Assembly (NCBI GenBank): GCA_004195715.1
Contig: PSPX01000027.1
Span: forward strand, 1 to 34,697
Direction of reading: 5' to 3'
Source: Methanobacteriota archaeon
Lineage (GTDB): Archaea; Thermoplasmatota; Poseidoniia; Poseidoniales; Thalassarchaeaceae
DNA: 34,697 nt
Shown here: positions 16,747 through 24,240 of the stretch, one piece after another
How positions within the stretch are numbered: position 1 is the first letter of the stretch
Layout: each line of letters begins with the position of its first letter
The notes under the pieces: generated by a model
Told to the model about the DNA's origin: nothing
What the model saw: the letters and a program-made list of their open reading frames with translations, nothing else
Databases searched by the model: none
Made by a program: the position numbers and the translations under genes

Positions 16747-16896
16747 TTTTTCCGCTTCGTTCCTCACATCGCTTCCAGGTTCGTTCTCCTCCCCCTTCCA
16801 CGCGTATCTCCTCGGGATAGTACTCTGCCTCGGTTGTGTTTTCCCCGTTGCCGGTTCGGTTACGTTTTCCTCAGCTTCCTCCTCCGTTTCCTCCAG

Positions 16897-16951
16897 CTTC
16901 CTTCCCTTTCCTTCCCTTTCCTTTCGTCCAGTTCTCTCCAGTTCTCTCCAC
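16897..16951 (-). repeat. Purine-rich repeat copy 4
   Basis: On the minus strand it has two tandem GGAGAGAACT motifs, then GGACGAAAGGAAAGGGAAGG and a second AAAGGGAAGG. It is nearly identical in layout to copy 2 but lies about 310 bases away. Confidence 0.75.
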
Positions 16952-17007
16952 TCTTGTCCTCTTCGGTTCTCCCGCCGTCTTCCCGCCCATATGGCGTTCC
17001 GACTCTT

Positions 17008-17040
17008 CTCCCGTTCCCCTTCCTTGCGTCCGGATCCCGG
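17008..17040 (-). repeat. Purine-rich repeat copy 5 (diverged)
   Basis: On the minus strand: CCGGGATCCGGACGCAAGG then AAGGGGAACGGGAG. It shares the GGACGCAAGGAAGGGGAA core with copies 2 and 3, and is the first unit in the predicted transcript. Confidence 0.55.
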
Positions 17041-17147
17041 GTTCTGCCACCGCTCTCTCGCGGCTCGGTTTCTGTGGCCCGCGGGTCGCGCCGAAGCGCC
17101 CCCACACCACTTCAGAGAAGCGGCAAGGTTAGCAGGGAGAGATGGAA

Positions 17148-17155
17148 TACATAAA
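17148..17155 (-). promoter_or_regulatory. TATA-like element upstream of the RNA candidate
   Basis: TTTATGTA on the minus strand, preceded by a purine-rich GGAAGG that could serve as the TFB-recognition element. It is 66 bases beyond the stop of the beta-propeller gene and points into the repeat region. There is no other AT-rich stretch in the following 700 bases. Confidence 0.4.
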
Positions 17156-17220
17156 CCTTCCTAGGACAGACTCGCAGTCTACCGGAAACAAGGGTCTCAA
17201 ATGTTAATTTCCATTGGATT

Positions 17221-18346
17221 TCACACACCTCTGAGGCGCCTCAAACGCTCCATCAACTGGCTTCTACGCTCGATATCGTCAGTTTCCTCCACGATTCCTC
17301 TGAGGCGCCTTGAAAGAAACGCTTCTTCAATCAGATGAATTCTCCCACTGGAGTCGCCCAGGGCGATGTTGCCATCTGTTGATTGGAGGTGCCTTATGCG
17401 GTGATAGTGCCCAAGTTCTAGGAGTATGCTACCATCATCGGCTTCCAAGACAGTAATGCCCGACGTCTCACCGTTCCATCTCGATCCCCAGATTCCGCTG
17501 CCATTGGATACAGAAGGGCCCATTGCAAGTGATTCAACAGCACCTGGCGCCGTGTCTACCCAGCCGCGACTTGAGACAATCTCGCCCGATTCGTGCCCTG
17601 AGAACCAGGTCTGTCCGGAGCTGCAGATTGCTCGAACAGGCGAAGACCGCTCCTCGCCAGGCTCATCAACTGAATCGGTCACCACGCAGACCCTGCCGTC
17701 AGAGTGCCCGATTAGAAATCGTCCCTCGGAGTCGCATGCACCGGAGGTCACAGGACTATTTCCCTCTAAAGGGAGATGCGATGCGGCCTCACCGCTTCGG
17801 ATTCGAAGTAGCCCACAACGTGGTCTACCTAGTCCCAGCAGCACCCCTCCCTCGTCGTGCAGACCGAGTCCAGTGCTCCTGAAGCGAACCCTCGCTGTCA
17901 AACATCCACACAGTCGACTCGGTGTAGTCTGAAATCTCAATCTCGTACACAGACGAAGCCGCCCAAACGACTCCTTCGCAAACTTGGACGAAATCACTCG
18001 CTCCCTCCAGCGGACGACTCCAGATGATATCTCCAGTGCCTGCGTCGAGCGCGTGTAGGTCCGAGGAGGCTGCCGCGTAGACGCGACTATCAATCATAGC
18101 GATATCACTAATCGGTCCGTTCACCTCGACTCTCCACCGCTCGTTCCCAGAATCTACCGACCAGCAGGCCAGAACGCCCTCCTGCGAGCCTCCCAACAAG
18201 TCATCACCGTCAATCCTCAGAACGGTGCAGGCGCTGCCGAGCTCGCGCTCAAACGAAGAGACCGCCCCGAGTGTATGCACGACCATGGTGTCAGACCATG
18301 ATGCCCCGCTATCGGGCTTTCGCGTGAACGAGTCAGGCTGAAACAC
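17221..18346 (-). CDS. PQQ/WD40-like beta-propeller protein, frameshifted near 17870-17890
   Basis: Two minus-strand frames make up one protein of about 375 residues. The first part has propeller blades such as GGSQEGVLACWSVDSGNERW and YAAASSDLHALDAGTGDIIW, typical of PQQ-like repeats. The frame then moves by one base in the sequence around 17870-17890 (one G seems to be extra), and the second part continues with GLHDEGGVLLG, FLIGHSDGRVCVV, WFSGHESGEIV and ALGDSSGRIHLIEE. It ends in a basic helix (ERRSQLMERLRRLRGV). The GTG start at 18346 overlaps the end of the carboxypeptidase gene by 14 bases; an ATG at 18286 is the alternative. No signal peptide is seen, so it is probably cytoplasmic, perhaps a protein-interaction scaffold. 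The frameshift may be a sequencing error or real decay. Confidence 0.7.
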
Positions 18347-19835
18347 CGTAGAGTCGCTCGACCTTGTCTTTCAGGTAGTCTACAAAGGCGTCTGGAGAGG
18401 GGGGGGATCCAGTGGCTTCCTCGATTAGGTCCGCCGGCTCGAGAATGCTCCCTCGTTGATGCACGTGTTCACGCATCCAGCCCAGCAGGGGTGCGAACTC
18501 GCCACACCGCATCTGCTCATCATGGTCAGGCAAGTCCTTGCGGGCCGCAGCAAGCAACTGCGCGGCGTACAGGTTACCAAGCGTGTAGGTCGGGAAGTAA
18601 CCGAAGGCCCCCATAGACCAGTGGATGTCCTGCAATACTCCGAGCGCGCGGTTCGGGGCTCTTATGCCGAGAAACTCCTCGTACATGTCGTCCCAGGCGT
18701 CCGGCAGGTCATCGATTTCAAGATTCCCTGCGATAAGCTTCTTCTCGAGTTCGTAACGGATCATAATGTGCATATTGTAGGTTGCTTCATCGGCCTCGAC
18801 ACGAATCAGACTCGGCTCCACAAGATTGACTGCCTGCCACAGCGCTTCCGAATCGACTCCATCCATGTTCTGGGGGAAGTGCTTCTGCCACATTGGCAGG
18901 GCCCACTCGCAGAACTCGCGCGAGCGGCCGACTTGATTCTCCCACAATCTGCTCTGACTCTCATGAACTCCGAGCCCGTTGGCCTCACCAGCGGGCTGGA
19001 AGTCGAGGTCTCGACGACGCCCCTGCTCGTAGGTGCCGTGACCCGTCTCATGCATCGAGCCATACAGCGAACCGAATGGATCAGATTTGCTGTAACGGGT
19101 TGTCCAGCGGACATCGTCGGGATTAGACCCACCGCAGAATGGATGGGTCGAAGCATCTCTCCTGCCGGCAGAGAAGTCGAAACCAATCGCTTCGGACACG
19201 CCTTGGCTCAGCGCTTCCTGACCCGGCTGTTCCCATGAGTTATCCTCCACCCACGAGATGTCCGGGCGGTTACCACTCTCGACGACCGCCTTGATTAGGG
19301 GGGCTACGTTGTCGCGTAATCCAGCGAACAACGGGTCTACTTTGGCTACGGTGAGACCACTTTCGTAAATGTCGAGGAGTGCGTCGTACCGTAGTTCGTC
19401 GTAGCCCAGGTAGTCGGCCTTTCGACGAGCGAGATCAATAGACTTGGCGAGATCGTCGCGAAAGATCGAGAAATCGTCCTTCGCACGTGCCTCACTCCAC
19501 GAGATCTGCGCTTTCGAGCGGTGCTTGGCCGTCTCTTCGACGAATTCTGTAGGCAACTTTGTCGCCTTGTCATATGACTCGCGGGCCAGTCTGACGTTAG
19601 CGGTCTGCACATCGTTGAGGCTGTCAGTGGACTCCAGTTCGTCGAGCAACTCCCCAATGCGAGGATTGGTCAGCCTTTGGTGACCGGTCTTGGAGATCCA
19701 AGCCAGCTGCTCGGCCCTGAGGCCCGCAGCCTTGGGCGGCATCAGTACTTCCTGATCCCAACTCACCAAGCCACCGATTTGGCCAATCAGGTCTATGTCC
19801 CTCAATCTCTCAAGCAGTTCGTCGTATGCGCTCAT
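18333..19835 (-). CDS. M32 family metallocarboxypeptidase (carboxypeptidase Taq type)
   Basis: The 500-residue protein is a zinc carboxypeptidase that removes C-terminal residues from peptides in the cytoplasm. The M32 motifs are all present: HPF at 231-233, DVRWTTR at 241-247, the zinc-binding HETGH at 262-266, and HESQSRLWENQVGR from 291, which supplies the third metal ligand Glu292. Length agrees with the family (about 500), and the N-terminal VSWDQEVLMPPKAAGLRAEQLA is also typical. The ATG at 19835 begins the family start (MSAYDELLERLRDID). It lies 51 bases after the ferritin/VIT1 gene on the same strand and overlaps the start of the beta-propeller gene. Confidence 0.93.
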   Translation of the reverse strand: MSAYDELLERLRDIDLIGQIGGLVSWDQEVLMPPKAAGLRAEQLAWISKTGHQRLTNPRIGELLDELESTDSLNDVQTANVRLARESYDKATKLPTEFVEETAKHRSKAQISWSEARAKDDFSIFRDDLAKSIDLARRKADYLGYDELRYDALLDIYESGLTVAKVDPLFAGLRDNVAPLIKAVVESGNRPDISWVEDNSWEQPGQEALSQGVSEAIGFDFSAGRRDASTHPFCGGSNPDDVRWTTRYSKSDPFGSLYGSMHETGHGTYEQGRRRDLDFQPAGEANGLGVHESQSRLWENQVGRSREFCEWALPMWQKHFPQNMDGVDSEALWQAVNLVEPSLIRVEADEATYNMHIMIRYELEKKLIAGNLEIDDLPDAWDDMYEEFLGIRAPNRALGVLQDIHWSMGAFGYFPTYTLGNLYAAQLLAAARKDLPDHDEQMRCGEFAPLLGWMREHVHQRGSILEPADLIEEATGSPPSPDAFVDYLKDKVERLYGVSA

Positions 19836-19886
19836 GGCTTCGCGAGAGCGGTCTCAGACACATAGGTTGCGGAGCCGGTAATCGAC

Positions 19887-20768
19887 TCAGACATCGATTC
19901 CAAGCATGCCTCTGAGGGCTAGTCCTATGCCGTACGAGATTAGGCTGACCACACCGAGAATACCAACCATTTCCATGAACCTACTCCTGAAAGAGACCTC
20001 CTCGACCACTGAGACATAGAAGTTGAACACCGCGACTATTAGCAGACCTATCGCGAAGGTGCATAGCAGAGCCTGAACATGAGGTTCAAAGCCTTGGAAA
20101 TCAGGACTGTCGGCTTGGAAGAACAAATAGGGGGAGACCAGCATGAAGACCGTGACTAGGTAAGAAATCCAGGTGAAGAACGCAGCCTTGACGGCTGACT
20201 CACTCTTCTTCTCCGCACGCGAGGACAGGTACTCCGAGGCACCCATGCTGAATGCCGCCGCGATTCCCGTTACCAATCCGGCCAGTGCTACCAAATTCAG
20301 GTCTTGCAGAGCGAAGGTGAGCCCTGCCAAAGCCCCAGTAAGTTCAACGAGAGCGTCAGACATCCCAAGGACAACGCTGCCTGAGTAGCGCAGACGCTCC
20401 TCGTCAAGCATACCAATCATGTTCTCCTCGTGAGCCTCCTCTTCATCGGCAATCTCGTGCAAGCCGAGTTCGCGATACTCAGCAGCAGCATCCTGCTCCG
20501 TGGCCTCCATCATCTTGACAGAGAAGGTGAACCCGAACAGCCTAGCCAACATAACTTGCCTTCTGACTTTGCCCATGTCAGCCCTGACCTGCTCTCCCGT
20601 CATCTTCCCTATCACGGACTCATGCCTCTCCTCCTCCAAGGCGATGCCCTCGAGTATGGATCGGTTCATGGGGTCGGGCTGCATCTTGGCGAGACGGCGA
20701 TAGACTTCCGCTTCGGTGGCCTCCATGCGCTGCAGATTGAGTAACTTGGACCGCGTGGATTCGTCCAT
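19887..20768 (-). CDS. Ferritin-like/VIT1 (CCC1) family membrane protein
   Basis: A 293-residue protein with two parts. Residues 1-130 are a ferritin-like four-helix domain with carboxylate and His ligands (MEATEAEVYRRLAK, LEEERHESVIGKM, EATEQDAAAEYREL, EEEAHEENMIGML). The C-terminal part is a VIT1/CCC1 transporter domain (GSVVLGMSDALVELTGALAGL, then about five hydrophobic segments). Such fusions are thought to oxidise or sense iron and move Fe2+ or Mn2+ across the membrane; substrate and direction here are inferred. The ATG at 20768 fits the family; an in-frame ATG at 20813 would add 15 residues. It is divergent from the STAND ATPase gene. Confidence 0.87.
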   Translation of the reverse strand: MDESTRSKLLNLQRMEATEAEVYRRLAKMQPDPMNRSILEGIALEEERHESVIGKMTGEQVRADMGKVRRQVMLARLFGFTFSVKMMEATEQDAAAEYRELGLHEIADEEEAHEENMIGMLDEERLRYSGSVVLGMSDALVELTGALAGLTFALQDLNLVALAGLVTGIAAAFSMGASEYLSSRAEKKSESAVKAAFFTWISYLVTVFMLVSPYLFFQADSPDFQGFEPHVQALLCTFAIGLLIVAVFNFYVSVVEEVSFRSRFMEMVGILGVVSLISYGIGLALRGMLGIDV

Positions 20769-20872
20769 GAGACGCGCTGAGTCCCCTTTCTCTTGAATAT
20801 GACCAATGCGCAACCGCGCCGGGGCGCAGCCTTACGAACGCTTGATGCGCAGCGCATCTCTCGCCAAGACGC

Positions 20873-22423
20873 ATGGCACGCAGTGATATCAGGATCAGTG
20901 TCCCTGTGGTTGATCGCATCCTTCTGCACCTCTGGGAGCAGGACCACCAAGCCGACCACTACCTCGTCACTCAGGAGATGACTCGCCCCGGGATAGCCGA
21001 GATATGCGCCCTGCACCCACCAAATGTCTCCCGCTCTATGCGAGATCTGATGTCCAACGGATGGGTCGCCGAGCACACCCGGACTGTCAGGGGGGACGAC
21101 CGCCGTCAGAAGACTTGGCAGTTGACCGATGAGGGCCGCGCCGAGGCGCGGGAGCGGATAGACGAACTCCGCGCAACCTCGATACTGTTGCGCAGCAGGG
21201 AGGGCAAACTGCTCGAGGTCCGCGCCGATGAGGCGGCAACGAGGTTGAAGGCCGGGCTGACACTGCTTCAGGTGCTAATGCACGCGCAGCACGAAGGGGT
21301 GCTGAACTTCGGTGACATAAGATTCGGAGCTATCGTCAGATCCGACGATGCTGCAACTCCGCCCCCTGGCTCGCTCTCGCTTCTCACCGGGGCGCATTCG
21401 ACATACCACACCCGACCTCCTCAAACCCGAACCGTGCACGGCCGTTCGTCAGAGAAACTTCGCTTGGACAACTGGTACGCGTCCAGCGCCCCGATGTTTG
21501 TACTCTCTGGAATTGCCGGGTGCGGCAAGACCACTCTGACCTCGCACTGGCTCGACGGGCTGCTAAAGAGGACCCCCAGTCTCGAAGTGATGTACTACCC
21601 GTGTCAACCTTGGGACTCACCCTTGGGCATCGCCACGAGCTTGCTGCACAGGCTCGGCATTGGCCCAGATGAAGACTCATCCGACCCCTACGGAATACTC
21701 GATTCACTCCCCCTCAAGCCCGGAGCCCGACTAGATCTAGACCTCTACCGTCGTCGACTATCCGCCCACATGCTGGACGAAGAGGGGCATTGCGGCGTTC
21801 CTTGCAGCGAGATGTTGTTGATCCTCGATGACGTCCACAACATCGGCTCCGAGGGAACTCATCTGCTAGGCGCACTGCTGCAGGTCGCTGAGTCAACGGC
21901 CATGCGGCTGTTGCTGGTCTCCCGGACAAACCTCGCTTTCTACGACAGGCGCGATGTGCACACGCGTGGACGCATCGAGGAGCTTGCACTCTCCGGCCTT
22001 TCTCTGGACGAGATATCGGCTTGGCTAGATTCTCTCGACCTACCTAGTCACGCCCCGGCCGAGGAGATACACCGAGCTACAGGTGGTCACCCGCTGGCAG
22101 TCGAGTTGCTCGAACTCTATGGTCAGACCCTGCACGAAGACTGGTTGCGCTTCCTCGACGAGGAGATTCTCGATGTACTGCCAGAAGATCGCAGAGAAAC
22201 TCTCGCGTTGCTGGCGGTCGCCGAGCGCCCAGTCCCGTGGAGTACCCTGGCGAAGGCCGCCGGAATCGACGGTCCGCCACCAGCCGATTTGCTCGAGAGG
22301 GGACTGATGCTGGAGCTCAACGACGGCATGTGGTTGCACGAGGCGCTACGAGCAAGACTCCTGAGGGAGGTCGGCGCGCCGCATGAGGAGCGAGCCCGTA
22401 GGTTGCGCGAGGCGTCCGACTAG
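20873..22423 (+). CDS. Winged-helix STAND ATPase (signal-transduction ATPase)
   Basis: A 516-residue protein. Residues about 10-90 form a MarR-like winged helix (ITRPGIAEICALHPPNVSRSMRDL-like recognition helix, then the wing with DDRRQKTWQLTDEGR). A linker follows, then a P-loop ATPase: Walker A GIAGCGKTT (213-221), Walker B LLILDD (315-320), a sensor segment LLLVSRTN, and TGGHPLAVELLELYG, the conserved Gly-Pro motif of STAND/NB-ARC ATPases. The C-terminus is a small helical/winged-helix region, with no sensor repeats. It is likely a ligand- or partner-gated regulator that binds DNA. Its TAG overlaps the convergent thioredoxin stop within a CTAG. The target and signal are not evident. Confidence 0.82.
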   Translation: MARSDIRISVPVVDRILLHLWEQDHQADHYLVTQEMTRPGIAEICALHPPNVSRSMRDLMSNGWVAEHTRTVRGDDRRQKTWQLTDEGRAEARERIDELRATSILLRSREGKLLEVRADEAATRLKAGLTLLQVLMHAQHEGVLNFGDIRFGAIVRSDDAATPPPGSLSLLTGAHSTYHTRPPQTRTVHGRSSEKLRLDNWYASSAPMFVLSGIAGCGKTTLTSHWLDGLLKRTPSLEVMYYPCQPWDSPLGIATSLLHRLGIGPDEDSSDPYGILDSLPLKPGARLDLDLYRRRLSAHMLDEEGHCGVPCSEMLLILDDVHNIGSEGTHLLGALLQVAESTAMRLLLVSRTNLAFYDRRDVHTRGRIEELALSGLSLDEISAWLDSLDLPSHAPAEEIHRATGGHPLAVELLELYGQTLHEDWLRFLDEEILDVLPEDRRETLALLAVAERPVPWSTLAKAAGIDGPPPADLLERGLMLELNDGMWLHEALRARLLREVGAPHEERARRLREASD

Positions 22424-22737
22424 GCCATGTGACGGTTCAACCAGTCATCCATCCCCGGTTTCGGCATGGCACCGGACAGCCTATCGACGACCTCGCCGTT
22501 GTGGAAGAGAATCAGGTTCGGAATCCCTCTGACGCCGTATTTCCCGGGTGAAAGGTGATTGACGTCGGTGTTGACTTTGGCGATAGTAATCTCGCGCTCT
22601 CCGGCGATTTGCTCGAGCACGGGGGCAATCATCCTACAGGGTCCACACCAAGGTGCCCAGAAGTCAACCAACACCCACTCATCGCTTCTCGTCACTAAAT
22701 CGAAATCCGCATCACTCGCAGTCACTATTTTTCCCAT
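22420..22737 (-). CDS. trxA: Thioredoxin
   Basis: A 105-residue classical thioredoxin with the redox motif WCGPC (residues 30-34), VDFWAP before it, VNTDVN, and the cis-proline segment GIPNLILFHNGE. It reduces protein disulfides in the cytoplasm. The start at 22737 (MGKIVTASD) has a GGTGAG Shine-Dalgarno motif a few bases upstream and places the CGPC as in other thioredoxins; an ATG at 22755 would add six residues. It is divergent from rpe and convergent with the STAND ATPase gene. Confidence 0.93.
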   Translation of the reverse strand: MGKIVTASDADFDLVTRSDEWVLVDFWAPWCGPCRMIAPVLEQIAGEREITIAKVNTDVNHLSPGKYGVRGIPNLILFHNGEVVDRLSGAMPKPGMDDWLNRHMA

Positions 22738-22846
22738 TCGCTCACCCGTAGCCATACCGCCGCATCCACATCCTATCAATTTGTGTCTGTAGCACGTACA
22801 TTGCTGGGCCGAGGGATTGAGAACCGAAAGCCACCCCCGTCGACTC

Positions 22847-23524
22847 ATGGAGATTACGCCGAGCATCCTCACAGCCGATTTCACAAGGCTCGGCGAGACG
22901 CTTGAAGAAGCAGTGGCAGCGGGTATTGATTGGTTACACATGGACGTAATGGACGGTAATTGGGTTGTCAATCGAACCGTCACATTCGGCCCCGCTCTGA
23001 TACGTTCTGTGCGAGACCGATTCGGTTCTGAAGTCACCATTGACTGCCACCTCATGATTACCAACGCTGAGGAGACATGGGACCAGTATGTCGACGCCGG
23101 TGTGGACCTGGTAATCGCCCACATTGAGGCCGTAGGAGACTTTCCCGCGCTAATCGAGGATTTGCACGGTGCTGGAGTACAGGCCGGCTGTGTGCTGAAT
23201 CCCGATACTCCAGCCGAGGATGTTTACTCCTTCTTACAGGACTTGGACCTCGTTTTGGTGATGTCTATTGTCCCCGGCAAGGGCGGACAACAATTCATGC
23301 CTGAGGTCGAGGACAAGGTGCGCGCCCTCCGCGCAGCCATAGATATTCAGTCTGCAGCCGGAGGGCGCGCTACCAAGCTGATGATAGATGGCGGCGTGAA
23401 GGCCCACAACGCCGCAATGATTGCAGAGTGGGGAATTGATATCGCGGTAGTGGGATCAGGACTCATCAACGACCGTGGCACGATAGCCGAAAACCTCGCT
23501 ACAATCACCGCGGCACTCGGCTAG
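22847..23524 (+). CDS. rpe: Ribulose-phosphate 3-epimerase
   Basis: A 225-residue TIM-barrel enzyme interconverting ribulose 5-phosphate and xylulose 5-phosphate. Motifs are ITPSILTADFTRLGE, WLHMDVMDGNWVVN with the metal/catalytic His and Asp, FGP, DCHLMI, MSIVPGKGGQQFMPE, and LMIDGGVKAHNA near the C-terminus, which binds phosphate. Length is normal. The ATG at 22847 starts the family sequence; an in-frame TTG at 22817 is less likely. It is the first gene of a probable operon with bolA (48 bases downstream), the glutaredoxin gene and the eamA-like gene. Confidence 0.92.
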   Translation: MEITPSILTADFTRLGETLEEAVAAGIDWLHMDVMDGNWVVNRTVTFGPALIRSVRDRFGSEVTIDCHLMITNAEETWDQYVDAGVDLVIAHIEAVGDFPALIEDLHGAGVQAGCVLNPDTPAEDVYSFLQDLDLVLVMSIVPGKGGQQFMPEVEDKVRALRAAIDIQSAAGGRATKLMIDGGVKAHNAAMIAEWGIDIAVVGSGLINDRGTIAENLATITAALG

Positions 23525-23572
23525 TAGCGCCCCGACGAGCATTCAAAGCACTCAGCCCCGAGGGGAGTCTCG

Positions 23573-23896
23573 ATGGTCACAGAGCAGTGGATGGCCAAGG
23601 AGGTCCGCAAGGTCGTTCCCGACGCCGAGGTCGAGGCATCGGATCTGCATGGCAGCGGTGACCACTTCCATGTTAGAGTGATTTCCGAGAGCTACGAAGG
23701 GGTGCGACCACTACAGAGACAACGACCAATCCTGAATCACTTCAAGCCCTTCATTGCGCAGAACATCGTGCATGCGCTGGATTTGAAGTGCATGACCCCT
23801 GAGCAGGCTGGAGATAGCGGTGACACTGCTTTCGACCCGCATGGTGAAGAAGTGGAGTTCTTTGGGGTGCATATCCGCAGGCCGGACAAGGAGTGA
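23573..23896 (+). CDS. bolA: BolA/IbaG family protein
   Basis: A 107-residue BolA-fold protein. Family features are the SGDHFHVRVISESYEGV segment with the conserved His residues, LQRQRPILNHFKP, and IVHALDLKCMTPEQA near the C-terminus. BolA proteins partner with CGFS monothiol glutaredoxins to hold a [2Fe-2S] cluster and help in iron-sulfur trafficking. The very next gene, four bases downstream, is such a glutaredoxin, which strongly supports this reading. Its C-terminus extends about 20 residues beyond the usual fold (HGEEVEFFGVHIRRPDKE). Confidence 0.88.
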   Translation: MVTEQWMAKEVRKVVPDAEVEASDLHGSGDHFHVRVISESYEGVRPLQRQRPILNHFKPFIAQNIVHALDLKCMTPEQAGDSGDTAFDPHGEEVEFFGVHIRRPDKE

Positions 23897-23900
23897 TGAT

Positions 23901-24230
23901 ATGACAGAATTCAATTGGGCACCAGAGGAGTTGCAAGAGATAGTCGACAACAACAAACTAGTCCTCTTCATGAAGGGAACACCGGAGCAACCGCAGTGCG
24001 GATTCTCCAACCGCGCCGCGACGGTACTGCAGCAGCTCGGACAGCCATTCGTCAGCATCGACATACTCTCTGACCACCGAGCAATCCCCTCGGTTTGCGC
24101 GTGGTCGGATTTTCCCACAATGCCCCAAATTTTCGTTCATGGCGAGCTCATCGGGGGCTCTGACATAGCTCTGGAGATGTACGAGAGCGGCGAGCTCCAG
24201 CAGATGCTCGTGGACGGCGAATCAGAGTAG
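23901..24230 (+). CDS. grxD: CGFS monothiol glutaredoxin (Grx4/GrxD type)
   Basis: A 109-residue monothiol glutaredoxin. The active motif CGFS is at residues 33-36, preceded by MKGTPEQPQ. SDFPTMPQIFVHGELIGGSDIA carries the cis-Pro and glutathione-binding residues. These proteins carry a glutathione-ligated [2Fe-2S] cluster shared by a homodimer or a BolA heterodimer. The ATG at 23901 is only four bases after bolA and has a GAGTGAT motif upstream; longer in-frame starts overlap bolA. The eamA-like gene begins 10 bases downstream. Confidence 0.93.
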   Translation: MTEFNWAPEELQEIVDNNKLVLFMKGTPEQPQCGFSNRAATVLQQLGQPFVSIDILSDHRAIPSVCAWSDFPTMPQIFVHGELIGGSDIALEMYESGELQQMLVDGESE

Positions 24231-24240
24231 GTGGCCGGCT

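Larger units (their letters stand above)
16328..17130 (-). ncRNA. Candidate long structured, purine-rich RNA gene (novel, unproven)
   Basis: The 950 bases between the fumarase and beta-propeller genes hold no credible protein. Read on the minus strand, a TATA-like TTTATGTA (17148-17155) would start a transcript near 17126. The first 100 bases fold well: GCGC-UUCG-GCGC (17099-17088, the very stable C(UUCG)G tetraloop) and CCGC-GAGAGA-GCGG (17063-17050) inside an outer GCCA/UGGC pair. A long middle is almost all purine on this strand and holds five related repeats. The 3' part has CCCGGGCC-GAGA-GGCCCGGG (16449-16430, a GNRA loop) and GGGGGG-AAGC-UCCCCC (16398-16383), then a T-rich TTTTATT at 16334-16328 that could end transcription. 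Stable tetraloops of RNA type appear only when read on the minus strand. It does not match RNase P, SRP or rRNA motifs that I can recall. Stop-free frames here result from the near absence of T and are not evidence for coding. Confidence 0.45.

Noticed and set aside
16833-16862. tRNA gene suggested by a GGTTCG word
   Set aside because: No cloverleaf, no matching acceptor stem and no T-loop consensus around it.
16503-17040. CRISPR array
   Set aside because: The repeats differ in length, are unevenly spaced and have no equal-length unique spacers; no cas genes are present.
16328-17130. RNase P RNA, SRP RNA or rRNA as the identity of the structured region
   Set aside because: I could not find the conserved core words of these RNAs on either strand, and the purine-rich repeats do not fit any of them.
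16294-17164. Overlapping open frames in four or more frames of the purine/pyrimidine-rich region
   Set aside because: They exist because one strand lacks T and so lacks stops. Translations are low-complexity (Ser/Pro/Phe or Gly/Arg/Glu) and show no preferred frame across repeat copies.
18456-19238. 260-residue plus-strand frame
   Set aside because: It lies fully inside the carboxypeptidase gene, whose motifs are intact.
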